In this document: piece by piece, positions 1 through 6,846 of the stretch
Numbering within the stretch: the first letter of the stretch is position 1
Layout: the number at the start of each line of letters is the position of its first letter
Origin: Myxococcota bacterium
GTDB lineage: Bacteria; Myxococcota_A; UBA9160; SZUA-336
Direction: 5' to 3'
Assembly: GCA_035498015.1 (NCBI GenBank)
Contig: DATKAO010000226.1
Coordinates: 1-42,343, forward strand
DNA length: 42,343 bases
The notes under the pieces: generated by a model
The model's input: only the letters and a program-made list of their open reading frames with translations
Database searches by the model: none
Told to the model about the DNA's origin: nothing
Made by a program: the position numbers and the translations under genes

Positions 1-47
1 GCTGGGTCCCGGGTTACGAGCCGAAGTGGGCGGCCGCGCAGGGCTGA
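1..47 (+). CDS. C-terminal tail of an upstream gene (partial)
   Basis: An open frame enters from the left edge in frame 3 and ends at TGA 45-47. The visible residues read WVPGYEPKWAAAQG. That is too short to name a family. The next gene has a good ribosome site starting 2 nt after this stop, which fits a tightly packed operon. The frame could also be chance, because GC-rich DNA has few stops. Confidence 0.4.
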   Translation, partial: WVPGYEPKWAAAQG

Positions 48-63
48 CCCGAGAGGAGTCGCC

Positions 64-225
64 TTGCAAGAGAGAGCGGAGTCACTGACCTTCACCGGCC
101 GGCTGCGCAGCGTGCGCTTCGCGCTGCGCGGCATCGCCGTCCTGCTGCGCTCGCAGCACTCGTCCGCGGGCGCGGTGGCGATCGGGCTGCTCGTGCTCGC
201 GCCGCGGCTGCTGGCCCGGCTGTGA
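64..225 (+). pseudogene. Truncated diacylglycerol-kinase-like small membrane protein
   Basis: A 53-codon frame starts at TTG 64, 6 nt after a GAGAGGAG ribosome site (50-57). It stops at TGA 223-225, overlapping the next start as GTGA. The segment RLRSVRFALRGIAVLLRSQH resembles the N-terminus of bacterial DgkA/undecaprenol kinases, where an amphipathic helix leads into the first membrane helix. The family is normally about 110-130 residues with three membrane helices, and its catalytic Glu/Asn segment is absent here. It is therefore either a decayed remnant or a one-helix small protein kept for translational coupling. The resemblance is from memory and the fragment is short. Confidence 0.45.
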
Positions 226-896
226 CTCCCGCCGGGTTCTGGGCCGCCCGGCTCGGCTGCTCCGCCGCCGACCTCACGCGGTCCGGGCTCACCTTGCTGC
301 GCCACGCCGAGCCGCGCGGGTTCTACGCGCTGGCCGCGGGGTCGGCCGTGGTGGTGGCGGCGCCAGAGTCACTTCACGCCGCCCTGCGAGAGCATCCGGA
401 CCCGGCCGGGCTCCTGACGCGCGAGGCCGCCGCCCGCGTGCTGCCCGCCGGGGCGGCGTTCGTGGGACCGGCCTGCCTTGCGTATCTCGAGCGCGCCCCC
501 GCACCGCCGCAGCCGGTGGTCAGGGTGACTTCGGCGCACGACCCGGCATTGGCCGCGCTGCGCGCCGCGGTCCGAGCCGAGGAATGGCGGCACGCGAACC
601 TCGAGGCTGCGGAGCCGCCGCTGTTCGCCTGGGCGCACGAGGGCGCGCTCGCCTCGGCCTCGGGCTTCCAGCGCCTGCTCGACTCGGTGGCGCACGTGGG
701 GGTCGTGACCGATCCGCGCGCGCGCAGCCGGGGGCTCGGCAGGCGCGTGGTGCAGGCCGCGGCCGCGCACGCGTTCGGCCTGGGCTTGCTCGTGCAGTAC
801 CAGACGCTGGCGGCGAACGCGCCCGCGCTGCGCATCGCCGAGTCACTGGGCTTCGTCCCGTTCGCGCGCACGCTCTCCGCGCGCTGGAACGCCTAG
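222..896 (+). CDS. GNAT-family N-acetyltransferase
   Basis: This 224-residue protein starts at GTG 222, overlapping the preceding stop by the GTGA arrangement. The C-terminal third has the acetyl-CoA binding signature, VGVVTDPRARSRGLGRRVVQ near residues 163-182 with the R-x-x-G-x-G/A-type loop, followed by a LRIAESLGF segment typical of the last GNAT strand and helix. The N-terminal 100 residues are less conserved, as in FR47-like two-lobed GNATs. The substrate cannot be read from the sequence. Its stop shares the tetramer CTAG (893-896) with the convergent VOC gene. Confidence 0.8.
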   Translation: MTPAGFWAARLGCSAADLTRSGLTLLRHAEPRGFYALAAGSAVVVAAPESLHAALREHPDPAGLLTREAAARVLPAGAAFVGPACLAYLERAPAPPQPVVRVTSAHDPALAALRAAVRAEEWRHANLEAAEPPLFAWAHEGALASASGFQRLLDSVAHVGVVTDPRARSRGLGRRVVQAAAAHAFGLGLLVQYQTLAANAPALRIAESLGFVPFARTLSARWNA

Positions 897-1276
897 TCCC
901 AGACCGTCGCCTTGGCCGGGAAGTCGGCGCGGTACACCGGTACCACGCACAAGGGGTGACCCGAGGGCGCCTCCATGACCACGTGGTTGCGGATGCGCGC
1001 CTTCACGCGCGCGCCGAGCCGTTCGAGGCGCGCGACCTCGGCCTCGACGTCGTCGGTCTCGATGTCGAGATGCACCGCGCGCTCCGCGGCCGGCACGCGC
1101 TGAAGAAGCACGATCGGGCCGCCCTCGCCGCCCACGCGCCCGCGCAGCGACGCGTAGATCGGGTTCTCGAACGGGACGGCGTCGCGTCCGAGCGCGCGGC
1201 TCCAGAACTCGAAGCTCCGGTCCGAGTCCTCCTTCGGGCAATCGATCACGACGGTCGCGAGCCGGCTGCGGTGCAC
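893..1276 (-). CDS. VOC-family (glyoxalase/bleomycin-resistance fold) protein
   Basis: A 127-residue protein with the paired beta-alpha-beta-beta-beta modules of the vicinal oxygen chelate fold. The first module opens RLATVVIDCP and the second carries AVHLDIETDDVEAEVARLERLGA, followed by the GHPLCVVPV strand. The start is GTG at 1276, because a strong AGGAGGAGG (reverse strand, about 1283-1291) lies 6-7 nt upstream; the longer frame upstream would run through this site. Enzymatic chemistry is not predictable: metal ligands are incomplete and the family spans dioxygenases, isomerases and antibiotic-binding proteins. It is convergent with the GNAT gene and divergent from the methyltransferase at 1312. 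Confidence 0.8.
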   Translation of the reverse strand: MHRSRLATVVIDCPKEDSDRSFEFWSRALGRDAVPFENPIYASLRGRVGGEGGPIVLLQRVPAAERAVHLDIETDDVEAEVARLERLGARVKARIRNHVVMEAPSGHPLCVVPVYRADFPAKATVWD

Positions 1277-1299
1277 GTGAGACCCTCCTCCTGGTGCCC

Positions 1300-1305
1300 C
1301 ATACT
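1300..1305 (+). promoter_or_regulatory. Candidate -10 hexamer, leaderless start of the methyltransferase
   Basis: CATACT (one base from TATACT) ends 6 nt before ATG 1312, and there is no purine-rich ribosome site. It is one of many such boxes in this window. No clear -35 is visible. Confidence 0.3.
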
Positions 1306-1311
1306 GCCACG

Positions 1312-2100
1312 ATGACTGACCGGCCCGCCCACCTGTCCGCCGAGTTCGCGTCGCAGTTCGCCGACCCCTCGGTGGTGCGCGCCTACCGCGCGCGCCCGCC
1401 GTATCCGGCCGGCACGGTGGAGATCCTCGAGTCACTGCTCGCGCCTGGTCCGGCGCGCGTGCTCGAGCTCGGCTGCGGCACGGGTGATCTCACGCTGGCC
1501 TTGGCGCCCCGCGTGGCGGCGCTCGACGCGCTCGACCCCTCGCGGCCCATGCTCGAGGTCGCGCGCGCGCGCGCCGGCTCGGCGCATCCCCAGGTGCGCT
1601 GGCACGCGGCTCCGGCGGAGCGCTTCGAGCCCGACGAGAGCTACGCGCTCGCCGTCGCCGCGGAGAGCCTGCACTGGATGGAGTGGTCGGTCGTGCTGCC
1701 GCGCGTTGCGCGCTGGCTCCGGCCCGGGGCGGTGCTGGCGATCGTGGCGCGCGAGCTGGCCCCGCTGCCCTGGGACGGCGAGCTGCGGCGGCTCATCGCG
1801 ACTCACTCGACCAACCGCGGCTTCCGGCCGTACGACCTGATCGAGGAGCTCGCGAGCCGCGGGCTGTTCCGCGAGCTGGGCCGGCGGCGTACGCCACCCG
1901 AGCCGGTCGTGCAGAGCCTCGCCGACTACGTCGAGTCGTTCCACTCGCGCAACGGCTTCTCGCGCGAGCGCATGACGGAGCGGGCGGCGGCGGAGTTCGA
2001 TGCGTCACTGCGGACGGCCGTGCTGAGTCACACGCCGGACGGGCTGGTGCGCGGCACGGGCTCGGCGCTGGTGGTCTGGGGCGCGCCGGCTAGCGCGTGA
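1312..2100 (+). CDS. Class I SAM-dependent methyltransferase
   Basis: A 262-residue protein. Motif I (LELGCGTG, residues 51-58) binds SAM. Motif II/III follow as ALDALDPSRPMLEVARARAG, and SLHWMEW is the substrate-side post-motif typical of the type 11 group (the yeast Crg1-like or 'YcgJ/UbiE-like' branch). The N-terminal FADPSVVRAYRARPPYP is also typical of that branch, whose members act on small molecules. I chose ATG 1312 over the in-frame GTG at 1294 because a -10-like hexamer sits just ahead of 1312. The 3' end overlaps the convergent Nudix gene by 11 bp. Confidence 0.8.
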   Translation: MTDRPAHLSAEFASQFADPSVVRAYRARPPYPAGTVEILESLLAPGPARVLELGCGTGDLTLALAPRVAALDALDPSRPMLEVARARAGSAHPQVRWHAAPAERFEPDESYALAVAAESLHWMEWSVVLPRVARWLRPGAVLAIVARELAPLPWDGELRRLIATHSTNRGFRPYDLIEELASRGLFRELGRRRTPPEPVVQSLADYVESFHSRNGFSRERMTERAAAEFDASLRTAVLSHTPDGLVRGTGSALVVWGAPASA

Positions 2101-2488
2101 GCCCGGGCAGCACGCGCGCGAAGAACTCGCGATCGCCGGCGAAGCCGGGCTCGAGCAGGAGAAACTCTGCGGCCGTGACCCAGCGCGCGGCGCTCACCTC
2201 GTGGGGATCGAGCGCGAGCTCGAGCGAGGCGCCGGCCGGCCTTGCGGTCCACCAGTGCAACAGGTACGCCCCGTCGTCGGTCGGGCACTCCCAGACCTTC
2301 GCGATGGGAGTCACCGCCAGCCCCACCTCTTCGGCGACCTCGCGCGCCACCGCCGCCGCCTGGCTCTCGCCCGGCTCGATCCGGCCCGAAGGCAGCGACC
2401 AGTGACCCGCGAACGGCCCGCGCGGCCCGCGCCGTATCGCGAGCACGGCCTCGCCGCGCTGGATCACCGCCATGACCGCCTGCTTCAC
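2090..2488 (-). CDS. Nudix hydrolase
   Basis: A 132-residue protein with a complete Nudix box at residues 35-57 (G35, E41, R49-E50, E53-E54, G56). This box coordinates Mg2+ for hydrolysis of a nucleoside-diphosphate-X bond. The N-terminus (AVMAVIQRGEAVLAIRR) and HWSLPSGRIEPGE resemble MutT-like house-cleaning members, but the substrate cannot be assigned. The start is GTG 2488; a TACGAT hexamer lies 7 nt upstream and there is no Shine-Dalgarno, so the mRNA may be leaderless. It is convergent with the methyltransferase. Confidence 0.85.
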   Translation of the reverse strand: MKQAVMAVIQRGEAVLAIRRGPRGPFAGHWSLPSGRIEPGESQAAAVAREVAEEVGLAVTPIAKVWECPTDDGAYLLHWWTARPAGASLELALDPHEVSAARWVTAAEFLLLEPGFAGDREFFARVLPGLTR

Positions 2489-2495
2489 GCTCGCG

Positions 2496-2501
2496 ATCGT
2501 A
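2496..2501 (-). promoter_or_regulatory. Candidate -10 hexamer (leaderless Nudix gene)
   Basis: On the reverse strand this reads TACGAT and ends 7 nt before the GTG start at 2488, the spacing expected if transcription begins at the start codon. It is divergent from the TAGGAT box at 2508-2513. Confidence 0.4.
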
Positions 2502-2507
2502 GCGGAG

Positions 2508-2513
2508 TAGGAT
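2508..2513 (+). promoter_or_regulatory. Candidate -10 hexamer for the leader ORF and GNAT gene
   Basis: TAGGAT on the plus strand, 11 nt ahead of GTG 2525. It lies back to back with the minus-strand TACGAT box at 2496-2501, making a compact divergent promoter pair. No -35 is recognised. Confidence 0.35.
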
Positions 2514-2524
2514 CGCCCCGCGGC

Positions 2525-2605
2525 GTGGGCCGCGGCATCGCGATCGCACTCTTTCGCGACGTCGACGGCCGCCAGCCGCGGCCACTCACTCTGGAGGACG
2601 CTTGA
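2525..2605 (+). CDS. Possible 26-codon leader peptide coupled to the GNAT gene
   Basis: GTG 2525 opens a 26-codon frame (begins VGRGIAIALFRDVDG) that ends at TGA 2603-2605, overlapping the TTG start of the next gene as TTGA. The ribosome site for the downstream gene (GGAGG, 2593-2597) lies inside this frame, so translating the leader would bring a ribosome to it. No family is recognised. It may be only the chance remainder of a longer frame, but the stop/start overlap matches the coupling used throughout the window. Confidence 0.3.
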   Translation: MGRGIAIALFRDVDGRQPRPLTLEDA

Positions 2606-3057
2606 TCCAGATCCGCGAAGCCGATCTCAGCCGCGAGGACGACGCGCGAGCGCTGGTCGAGATCGTCGACTCCTACGCGCGCGGCCCGGGCGGCCAGAAC
2701 GCGCCGCTCTCGGCCGCTGCGCGGGCCCGTCTGCCGCAAGGGTTGCGCGCGCACCCGGCGGCGTTCGCTCTGCTCGCCTTCGACGGCGGGCGGCCGGTCG
2801 GCGTGGCCGTCTGCTTCGTGGGCTTCTCGACCTTCCACGGCCAGCCGCTGGTCAACATCCACGACCTGGCGGTGCTTCCGGACCACCGAGCGCGCGGCAT
2901 CGGCAGTCGGCTGCTCGAGGCGGTCGAGCAGCGCGCGCGAACGCTGGGCGCCTGCCGGGTCACGCTCGAGGTGGGCGACTCGAACCACCGCGCCCGCCGG
3001 CTCTACGAGAGACACGGCTTCGGCGGGTCGCAGCAGTTTCTCAAGAAGCCGCTCTAG
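2602..3057 (+). CDS. GNAT-family N-acetyltransferase
   Basis: A 151-residue GNAT. Strand 4 and motif A are clear: VNIHDLAVLPDHRARGIGSR (R-x-x-G-I-G binds the acetyl-CoA pyrophosphate), then LEVGDSNHRARRLYERHGF, the canonical motif B with its conserved Tyr. PLVNIHDLAVLP resembles small-molecule GNATs of the YhbS/RimI-like type, but the substrate is unknown. The start is TTG 2602, with GGAGG 4 nt upstream. The stop shares CTAG (3054-3057) with the convergent dioxygenase gene. Confidence 0.85.
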   Translation: MIQIREADLSREDDARALVEIVDSYARGPGGQNAPLSAAARARLPQGLRAHPAAFALLAFDGGRPVGVAVCFVGFSTFHGQPLVNIHDLAVLPDHRARGIGSRLLEAVEQRARTLGACRVTLEVGDSNHRARRLYERHGFGGSQQFLKKPL

Positions 3058-3788
3058 CTCTCCCCCATCCACGGCCGTGTGAGTGGCGGCACGCGCTCGG
3101 CGCGCGGGCCGTGGAAGATCGTGGTCAGCGCGCGGCGGGGGCGGGGGCTCGTGTTGGGCGCGGTGCCGTGCACGGTGCGGCAGTGGTGGAAGGTGGCGCC
3201 GCCGGGCTTTAGCGGCACGGGCACGGCGCCGGAGAGGTCGAACGGCTGGTCGAGCACGAGCGGCTCGTTCTCGGGCTTGCGGTAGCGCAGCACGTCGTTC
3301 TTCTGCGAGCCGGGCACGAACTGCATGCAGCCGCTGTCGACGGTGACTTCGTCGAGCGGCATCCAGACCGAGAGTGAGTGACAGCGCTGGTGGCGGAACT
3401 CCCAGTACACCTCGTCCTGGTGGAAGGGAGTGTCTCGCCCGGCGGCGGCGGGCTTGAAGATGAACATCAGCCCGCCGTAGGTCGCCTCGGGAATCTCGAG
3501 CAGCTCGGCCGCGAGGCGCTTGGCGTTCCGGATGTACTGCGTCTCGAGCAGCTTGGGCACCTGCATCTCGGGCAGGAAGATCTGGTTGATCGTGCCCTCG
3601 ACCCCGCTCGGGCCGGCCCCGCCGTAGCGCAGGCGCAGAGGGCGCTCGTCTTCGATCAGCTCGTCGTAGACTTCGCGCAGCCAGCGCACCTCGTCGGGCG
3701 TGGAGATCGCGGCGATCGACGTGTAGCCGCGCTCCCTGAACGAATCGACCTGCCCGGGTGCGAGACTCGGCGAGAAGTGATTCGACAT
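3054..3788 (-). CDS. Phytanoyl-CoA dioxygenase (PhyH) family Fe(II)/2-oxoglutarate enzyme
   Basis: A 244-residue PhyH-type double-stranded beta-helix oxygenase. The metal triad is visible: H123-Q-D125 (in PFHQDEVYW) and distal H207 (RTVHGTAPN), with R218/R219 placed to bind 2-oxoglutarate. VWMPLDEVTVDSGCMQFVPGS is the usual core signature before the jelly-roll turn. Members hydroxylate lipids, secondary metabolites or mitomycin-like compounds, and the substrate here is unknown. ATG 3788 is preceded by TATCCT at leaderless spacing. Confidence 0.88.
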   Translation of the reverse strand: MSNHFSPSLAPGQVDSFRERGYTSIAAISTPDEVRWLREVYDELIEDERPLRLRYGGAGPSGVEGTINQIFLPEMQVPKLLETQYIRNAKRLAAELLEIPEATYGGLMFIFKPAAAGRDTPFHQDEVYWEFRHQRCHSLSVWMPLDEVTVDSGCMQFVPGSQKNDVLRYRKPENEPLVLDQPFDLSGAVPVPLKPGGATFHHCRTVHGTAPNTSPRPRRALTTIFHGPRAERVPPLTRPWMGES

Positions 3789-3795
3789 GCGGCTC

Positions 3796-3801
3796 AGGAT
3801 A
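3796..3801 (-). promoter_or_regulatory. Candidate -10 hexamer (dioxygenase gene)
   Basis: On the reverse strand this reads TATCCT, ending 7 nt before ATG 3788. No Shine-Dalgarno lies between, so a leaderless or near-leaderless transcript is inferred. Confidence 0.4.
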
Positions 3802-3819
3802 TCCGAGCCGCCCCGCGGG

Positions 3820-4281
3820 CTACAACGCCGCGGGCGCCCAGGCGTACTTCACGTCCGGCTCGCACTCCGGCGAAGGGCTGACTCCGAAGGCCACCGGCCG
3901 GAAGCCGAGGCGTTCGTAGAAGGCGCGCGCGCGCTGGTTGCGCTGGTGCGTGTAGAGCGAGAGACCCGCGGGGAAACGCGCCATCGCGTGCGCGATCAGC
4001 TCGCGGCCCACGCCCTGGCGCCAGGCGGGCGGGTCGACGTAGAGCTGCTCGACGAAGCCGTCGTGGAGCGCCAAGAGACCGAGCACCTCGCCGCCCCGCG
4101 CGGCCAGCCACACCTCGCACTTCTCTGCGATCACGTCGCGAAAGAACGCGAGGTCCTGCGCGGGTGCATAACTCATGCGGGCCTCGAGCCACGGCTGGTT
4201 GGCGTCGCGCGAGCGGCGCCACGCGCGCACCACGGCCTCGAGCTCGTCGTGTCTCATCGGTCGGATCTCGCGGTCGGCCAC
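3820..4281 (-). CDS. GNAT-family N-acetyltransferase
   Basis: A 153-residue GNAT opening with REIRPMRHDELEAVVRAW. The middle QLYVDPPAWRQGVGRELI is motif A, with the Q-G-V-G pyrophosphate loop, and LYTHQRNQRARAFYERLGF is motif B with the Tyr general-acid position. The N-terminal half (W-x-x-SRDANQPW, then YAPAQDLAFFRDVI) matches a common family of uncharacterised soil-bacterial GNATs. The start is GTG 4281 behind a TAGCAT hexamer. It is divergent from the GNAT at 4330, leaving a 48-bp shared promoter region. Confidence 0.85.
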   Translation of the reverse strand: MADREIRPMRHDELEAVVRAWRRSRDANQPWLEARMSYAPAQDLAFFRDVIAEKCEVWLAARGGEVLGLLALHDGFVEQLYVDPPAWRQGVGRELIAHAMARFPAGLSLYTHQRNQRARAFYERLGFRPVAFGVSPSPECEPDVKYAWAPAAL

Positions 4282-4287
4282 GTGGCG

Positions 4288-4293
4288 ATGCTA
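4288..4293 (-). promoter_or_regulatory. Candidate -10 hexamer (GNAT at 3820-4281)
   Basis: On the reverse strand this reads TAGCAT, ending 6 nt before the GTG start at 4281. This is the clearest leaderless arrangement on the minus strand. Confidence 0.45.
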
Positions 4294-4329
4294 GCTTGCG
4301 GCGGCGCGCCTGCGCGAGGGGAGACGAGG

Positions 4330-4806
4330 ATGTGCGCACAGGCCAGAACGCGGCCCGCGGGCCAGACCGCGCGCGGCCGGCCCACGATCCGCGAAGCCAC
4401 GCTCGCGGACCACCCGCAGATCGCGATGCTCGTGACTGCGCTCGGCTATCCCACCAACGCCACCGACATGAAGGAACGGCTCGAGGGGCTGTTCGCCGAC
4501 GCGAGTTACACCACGTTCGCGGCCGAGCTCGGCGGCAGCGTGGTCGGCATGGCGGGCGCATGCATCGCGCGCTTCTACGAGCGGAACGGCGTGTACGCGC
4601 GGCTGTGCGCGCTGGTGGTCTCGGGCGACAAGGCCGGCCACGGCGTCGGCGCCGCGCTCGTGCGCGCGGTGGAGAAATGGGCCATGGACCACGGGGCGGC
4701 GGAGATCTTCCTCAACAGCGGCGTGCAGCGCGAGGGCTCGCACAGCTTCTACGAGAAGCTCGGCTACCGCGCCACGGGCGTGCGCTTCTCGAAGGAGCTC
4801 GGCTGA
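4330..4806 (+). CDS. GNAT-family N-acetyltransferase
   Basis: A 158-residue GNAT. After a 20-residue N-terminal extension the domain opens PTIREATLADHPQIAMLV. The acetyl-CoA loop is in LVVSGDKAGHGVGAALVRAV, and motif B reads FLNSGVQREGSHSFYEKLGY. HSFYEKLGY is typical of AAC(6')/PhnO-like aminoalkyl acetyltransferases, but assignment of a substrate would be a guess. ATG 4330 was chosen because a GAGGGGAG run ends about 6 nt upstream; the longer in-frame extension runs back through the opposite-strand GNAT. Confidence 0.85.
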   Translation: MCAQARTRPAGQTARGRPTIREATLADHPQIAMLVTALGYPTNATDMKERLEGLFADASYTTFAAELGGSVVGMAGACIARFYERNGVYARLCALVVSGDKAGHGVGAALVRAVEKWAMDHGAAEIFLNSGVQREGSHSFYEKLGYRATGVRFSKELG

Positions 4807-4841
4807 GCCCCTCGACGTCGCCGGAGGGCGCTAGAGCGTGT

Positions 4842-4847
4842 TACGGT
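4842..4847 (+). promoter_or_regulatory. Candidate -10 hexamer (VOC gene at 4856)
   Basis: TACGGT ends 8 nt before ATG 4856, with no ribosome-binding purine tract between. Inferred leaderless promoter. Confidence 0.35.
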
Positions 4848-4855
4848 CCAACCCC

Positions 4856-5227
4856 ATGCCGAGCTACGAGCTCTACGCCGTGCGCATCTTCGTGCGCGAC
4901 TGGAAGCGCGCGCTCGACTTCTACGCCAACACGCTGGGCATGCCGGTGCGCATGGCGAACGAGCAGCTCGGCTGGGCGGAGCTCGGCATCGGCGTCGCGC
5001 CGCTCGCGCTCGAGCGCGCACGGCCCGGCGACCCCGAGTCACACGGCCTGATGGGCCGGTTCGTCGGCGTGTCACTGCGGGTCGACGACGTGGCGGCGAC
5101 TTACGAGGAGCTGCGCGCGCGCGGCGTCGAGTTCGTGGCGCCCCCCGAGAAGCAGCCCTGGGGCGGCACGCTCGCGCACTTCCGCGACCCCGACGGCAAC
5201 GTGCTGACGCTGCTCGGCAGGTCGTGA
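4856..5227 (+). CDS. VOC-family (glyoxalase-fold) protein
   Basis: A 123-residue single-domain VOC protein. ELYAVRIFVRDWKRALDFYANTLGM is the first beta-alpha unit. VSLRVDDVAATYEELRARGVEF and FRDPDGNVLTLLG are the second unit with the classic F-x-D-P-D-G-N turn. That turn marks the glyoxalase/bleomycin-resistance group, but the first metal His is absent, so it is more likely a binding or atypical VOC protein than a glyoxalase I. It overlaps the methyltransferase start by GTGA. I chose ATG 4856 over GTG 4838 because of the domain start and the hexamer just upstream. Confidence 0.85.
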   Translation: MPSYELYAVRIFVRDWKRALDFYANTLGMPVRMANEQLGWAELGIGVAPLALERARPGDPESHGLMGRFVGVSLRVDDVAATYEELRARGVEFVAPPEKQPWGGTLAHFRDPDGNVLTLLGRS

Positions 5228-5913
5228 CCGGGATGGCCGTCGAGTCACGAGTCCTGCCTCCGCTGCGGCGGCGCGACCCGGACCGGCCCTGGTATTCGTT
5301 CGCGGCGCGGCTCCTGCCAGCGGCGCCGCTCGGCCGCTGGGCGGACCTGGGCTGCGGGCGCGGTGAGTTCATCGAGCAGGCCTCGGGCGGCGACAGGAGC
5401 GGAATCGGCGTGGACTATGCGGCGGCCAGCGCCAAGGCGTTGCGCGCGACCGGCCGGCCCGCGCTGGTGGCCGACCTGAACCACGGTCTGCCGTTCGCGA
5501 GCGGCTCGCTCGACGGCGCCACGCTGATCGAGGTCATCGAGCACATCGTGCAGGCCGAGGCGCTGGTGGCCGAGCTCGCGCGAGTCATCCGCCCCGGCGG
5601 CTGGCTGATCGTGACCACTCCCAACGTGGTGCACATCGCATACCGCTGGCGGGCGCTCACCGGTCACCCGCCCAAGCAAGAGGGCTACCACTACCGCTTC
5701 TTCACCCGTTCGACGCTCGAGGAGATGTTCCGTGAGGCCGGCTTTCGAGTCACCGCGCAGGCGTCGTTCGGCAAGCAGGCGCTGTTGTCGAAGCTCGCGC
5801 GCCTGGCAGGCAAGGGCGCCAAGCACAAGGTGCGCTACGTGGTGCCGCGGCCGCTCGAGCCGCTGCTCGCGCAGCACTTCGTGTGGCGCCTGGAGCGGCT
5901 GCGCAGCGCGTGA
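5224..5913 (+). CDS. Class I SAM-dependent methyltransferase
   Basis: A 229-residue methyltransferase of the MetW/type-11 type. DLGCGRGEF (residues 41-49) is the SAM loop, GVDYAAASAKALRA is motif II, LIEVIEHI is motif IV, and VIRPGGWLIVTTPNV is motif VI. The tail (YHYRFFTRSTLEEMFREAGF) resembles methyltransferases encoded near cell-envelope glycan genes, but no such genes are adjacent. GTG 5224 overlaps the VOC stop by 4 bp, so the two genes are co-translated. Confidence 0.85.
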   Translation: MTGMAVESRVLPPLRRRDPDRPWYSFAARLLPAAPLGRWADLGCGRGEFIEQASGGDRSGIGVDYAAASAKALRATGRPALVADLNHGLPFASGSLDGATLIEVIEHIVQAEALVAELARVIRPGGWLIVTTPNVVHIAYRWRALTGHPPKQEGYHYRFFTRSTLEEMFREAGFRVTAQASFGKQALLSKLARLAGKGAKHKVRYVVPRPLEPLLAQHFVWRLERLRSA

Positions 5914-5921
5914 GTCCGTGG

Positions 5922-5927
5922 TAGCGT
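5922..5927 (+). promoter_or_regulatory. Candidate -10 hexamer (histidine phosphatase)
   Basis: TAGCGT ends 9 nt before ATG 5937. The 23-bp gap after the methyltransferase has no Shine-Dalgarno. Confidence 0.35.
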
Positions 5928-5936
5928 GACGGTGCG

Positions 5937-6473
5937 ATGGCCCGGCTCCTGCTCGTCCGACACTGCCAGTCCATGGGCCAGGAGCCCGAGGCGACGCTGA
6001 GCGAGGCCGGCCACGTCGCTGCGCACGTCCTGGCCGAGAGACTGCTCGCCCACCCGATCGACCGGGTCGTGTCCAGCAGCTACACGCGCGCGCGGCAGAC
6101 GCTGGCGCCGTTCGCCGCGCGCCGCGGGCTGGAGCTCGAGCTCGACGAGAGACTCGTCGAGCGGCGGCTCTCGCCGGCGCCGGTCCCGCACTGGCGCGAG
6201 GTGGTCGAGCGCTCCTTCGTCGACCCCGACTACCGCGTGCCCGGCGGCGAGTCGGGGCGCGAGACGCTGGAGCGCGGCTGGAAGGCGCTCGAGGCCATCC
6301 TGGACTCGGGTCGCGCGCTGCCGGTGGTGGCGAGTCACGGCCAGCTGATCTCGCTCGTGCTGCAGCGCATCGACCCGCGCTTCGGGTTCGCGGGCTGGCA
6401 GGCGCTCGCGAACCCCGACGTGTTCCTGATCGAACGCGTGGGCGGGCGCCATTCGTTCCAGCGGGTGGAGTGA
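5937..6473 (+). CDS. Histidine phosphatase (phosphoglycerate-mutase-like)
   Basis: A 178-residue branch-1 histidine phosphatase. The phosphohistidine motif is LLLVRHCQS (R8-H9). A second catalytic His sits at H134 in VVASHGQLISL, and R52/E72 are placed for the phosphate pocket and proton donor. The length fits broad-specificity phosphatases of the CobC/GpmB-like group rather than full phosphoglycerate mutases (about 230-250 residues). Substrate is unknown. Confidence 0.85.
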   Translation: MARLLLVRHCQSMGQEPEATLSEAGHVAAHVLAERLLAHPIDRVVSSSYTRARQTLAPFAARRGLELELDERLVERRLSPAPVPHWREVVERSFVDPDYRVPGGESGRETLERGWKALEAILDSGRALPVVASHGQLISLVLQRIDPRFGFAGWQALANPDVFLIERVGGRHSFQRVE

Positions 6474-6476
6474 GCG

Positions 6477-6827
6477 GTGGACCAGTACCACGTCTGGTGC
6501 AACCTGAAGCCCGGCGTCTCCGACGTCGGCTTCTGCGACGACGTGAGCCGCTATCTCGGGTCGCTGCGCGAGGGCGGGCGCATCCGCGGCTTCCGGCTGA
6601 CTCGCCGCAAGCTCGGGCTGGGTCCGCGCGACCTGGGCGAGTTCCACATCGCGATCGAGGTCGACGACCTGGCGCAGCTGGAGCGCGCGTTCCAGGCCGT
6701 GTCCGAGCGCGCGGAGCCGATCGAGGAGCTGCACGCGCGCGTGAACCAGGTCGCGACCGACGTGCGCTTCGCGCTCTACCGCGACTTCCCGGATCCGCAC
6801 CGCAGGCGCGGCGCGGAGCGCTTCTGA
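6477..6827 (+). CDS. Conserved small protein, probably the DUF6614 family
   Basis: A 116-residue protein starting at GTG 6477, with GGTGGAG 6 nt upstream, 3 nt after the phosphatase stop. Conserved-looking blocks are YHVWCNLKPGVSDVGF at the start, RLTRRKLGLGPRDLGEFHI in the middle and ALYRDFPDPHRRRGAERF at the end. This pattern matches my memory of DUF6614. The ferredoxin-like alternation (strand, helix, two strands, helix) suggests a dimeric alpha-beta barrel, but no function is known. It is likely co-transcribed with the phosphatase and the VOC gene that follows. Confidence 0.65.
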   Translation: MDQYHVWCNLKPGVSDVGFCDDVSRYLGSLREGGRIRGFRLTRRKLGLGPRDLGEFHIAIEVDDLAQLERAFQAVSERAEPIEELHARVNQVATDVRFALYRDFPDPHRRRGAERF

Positions 6828-6846
6828 ACCCCCACAGGAGGACGCC

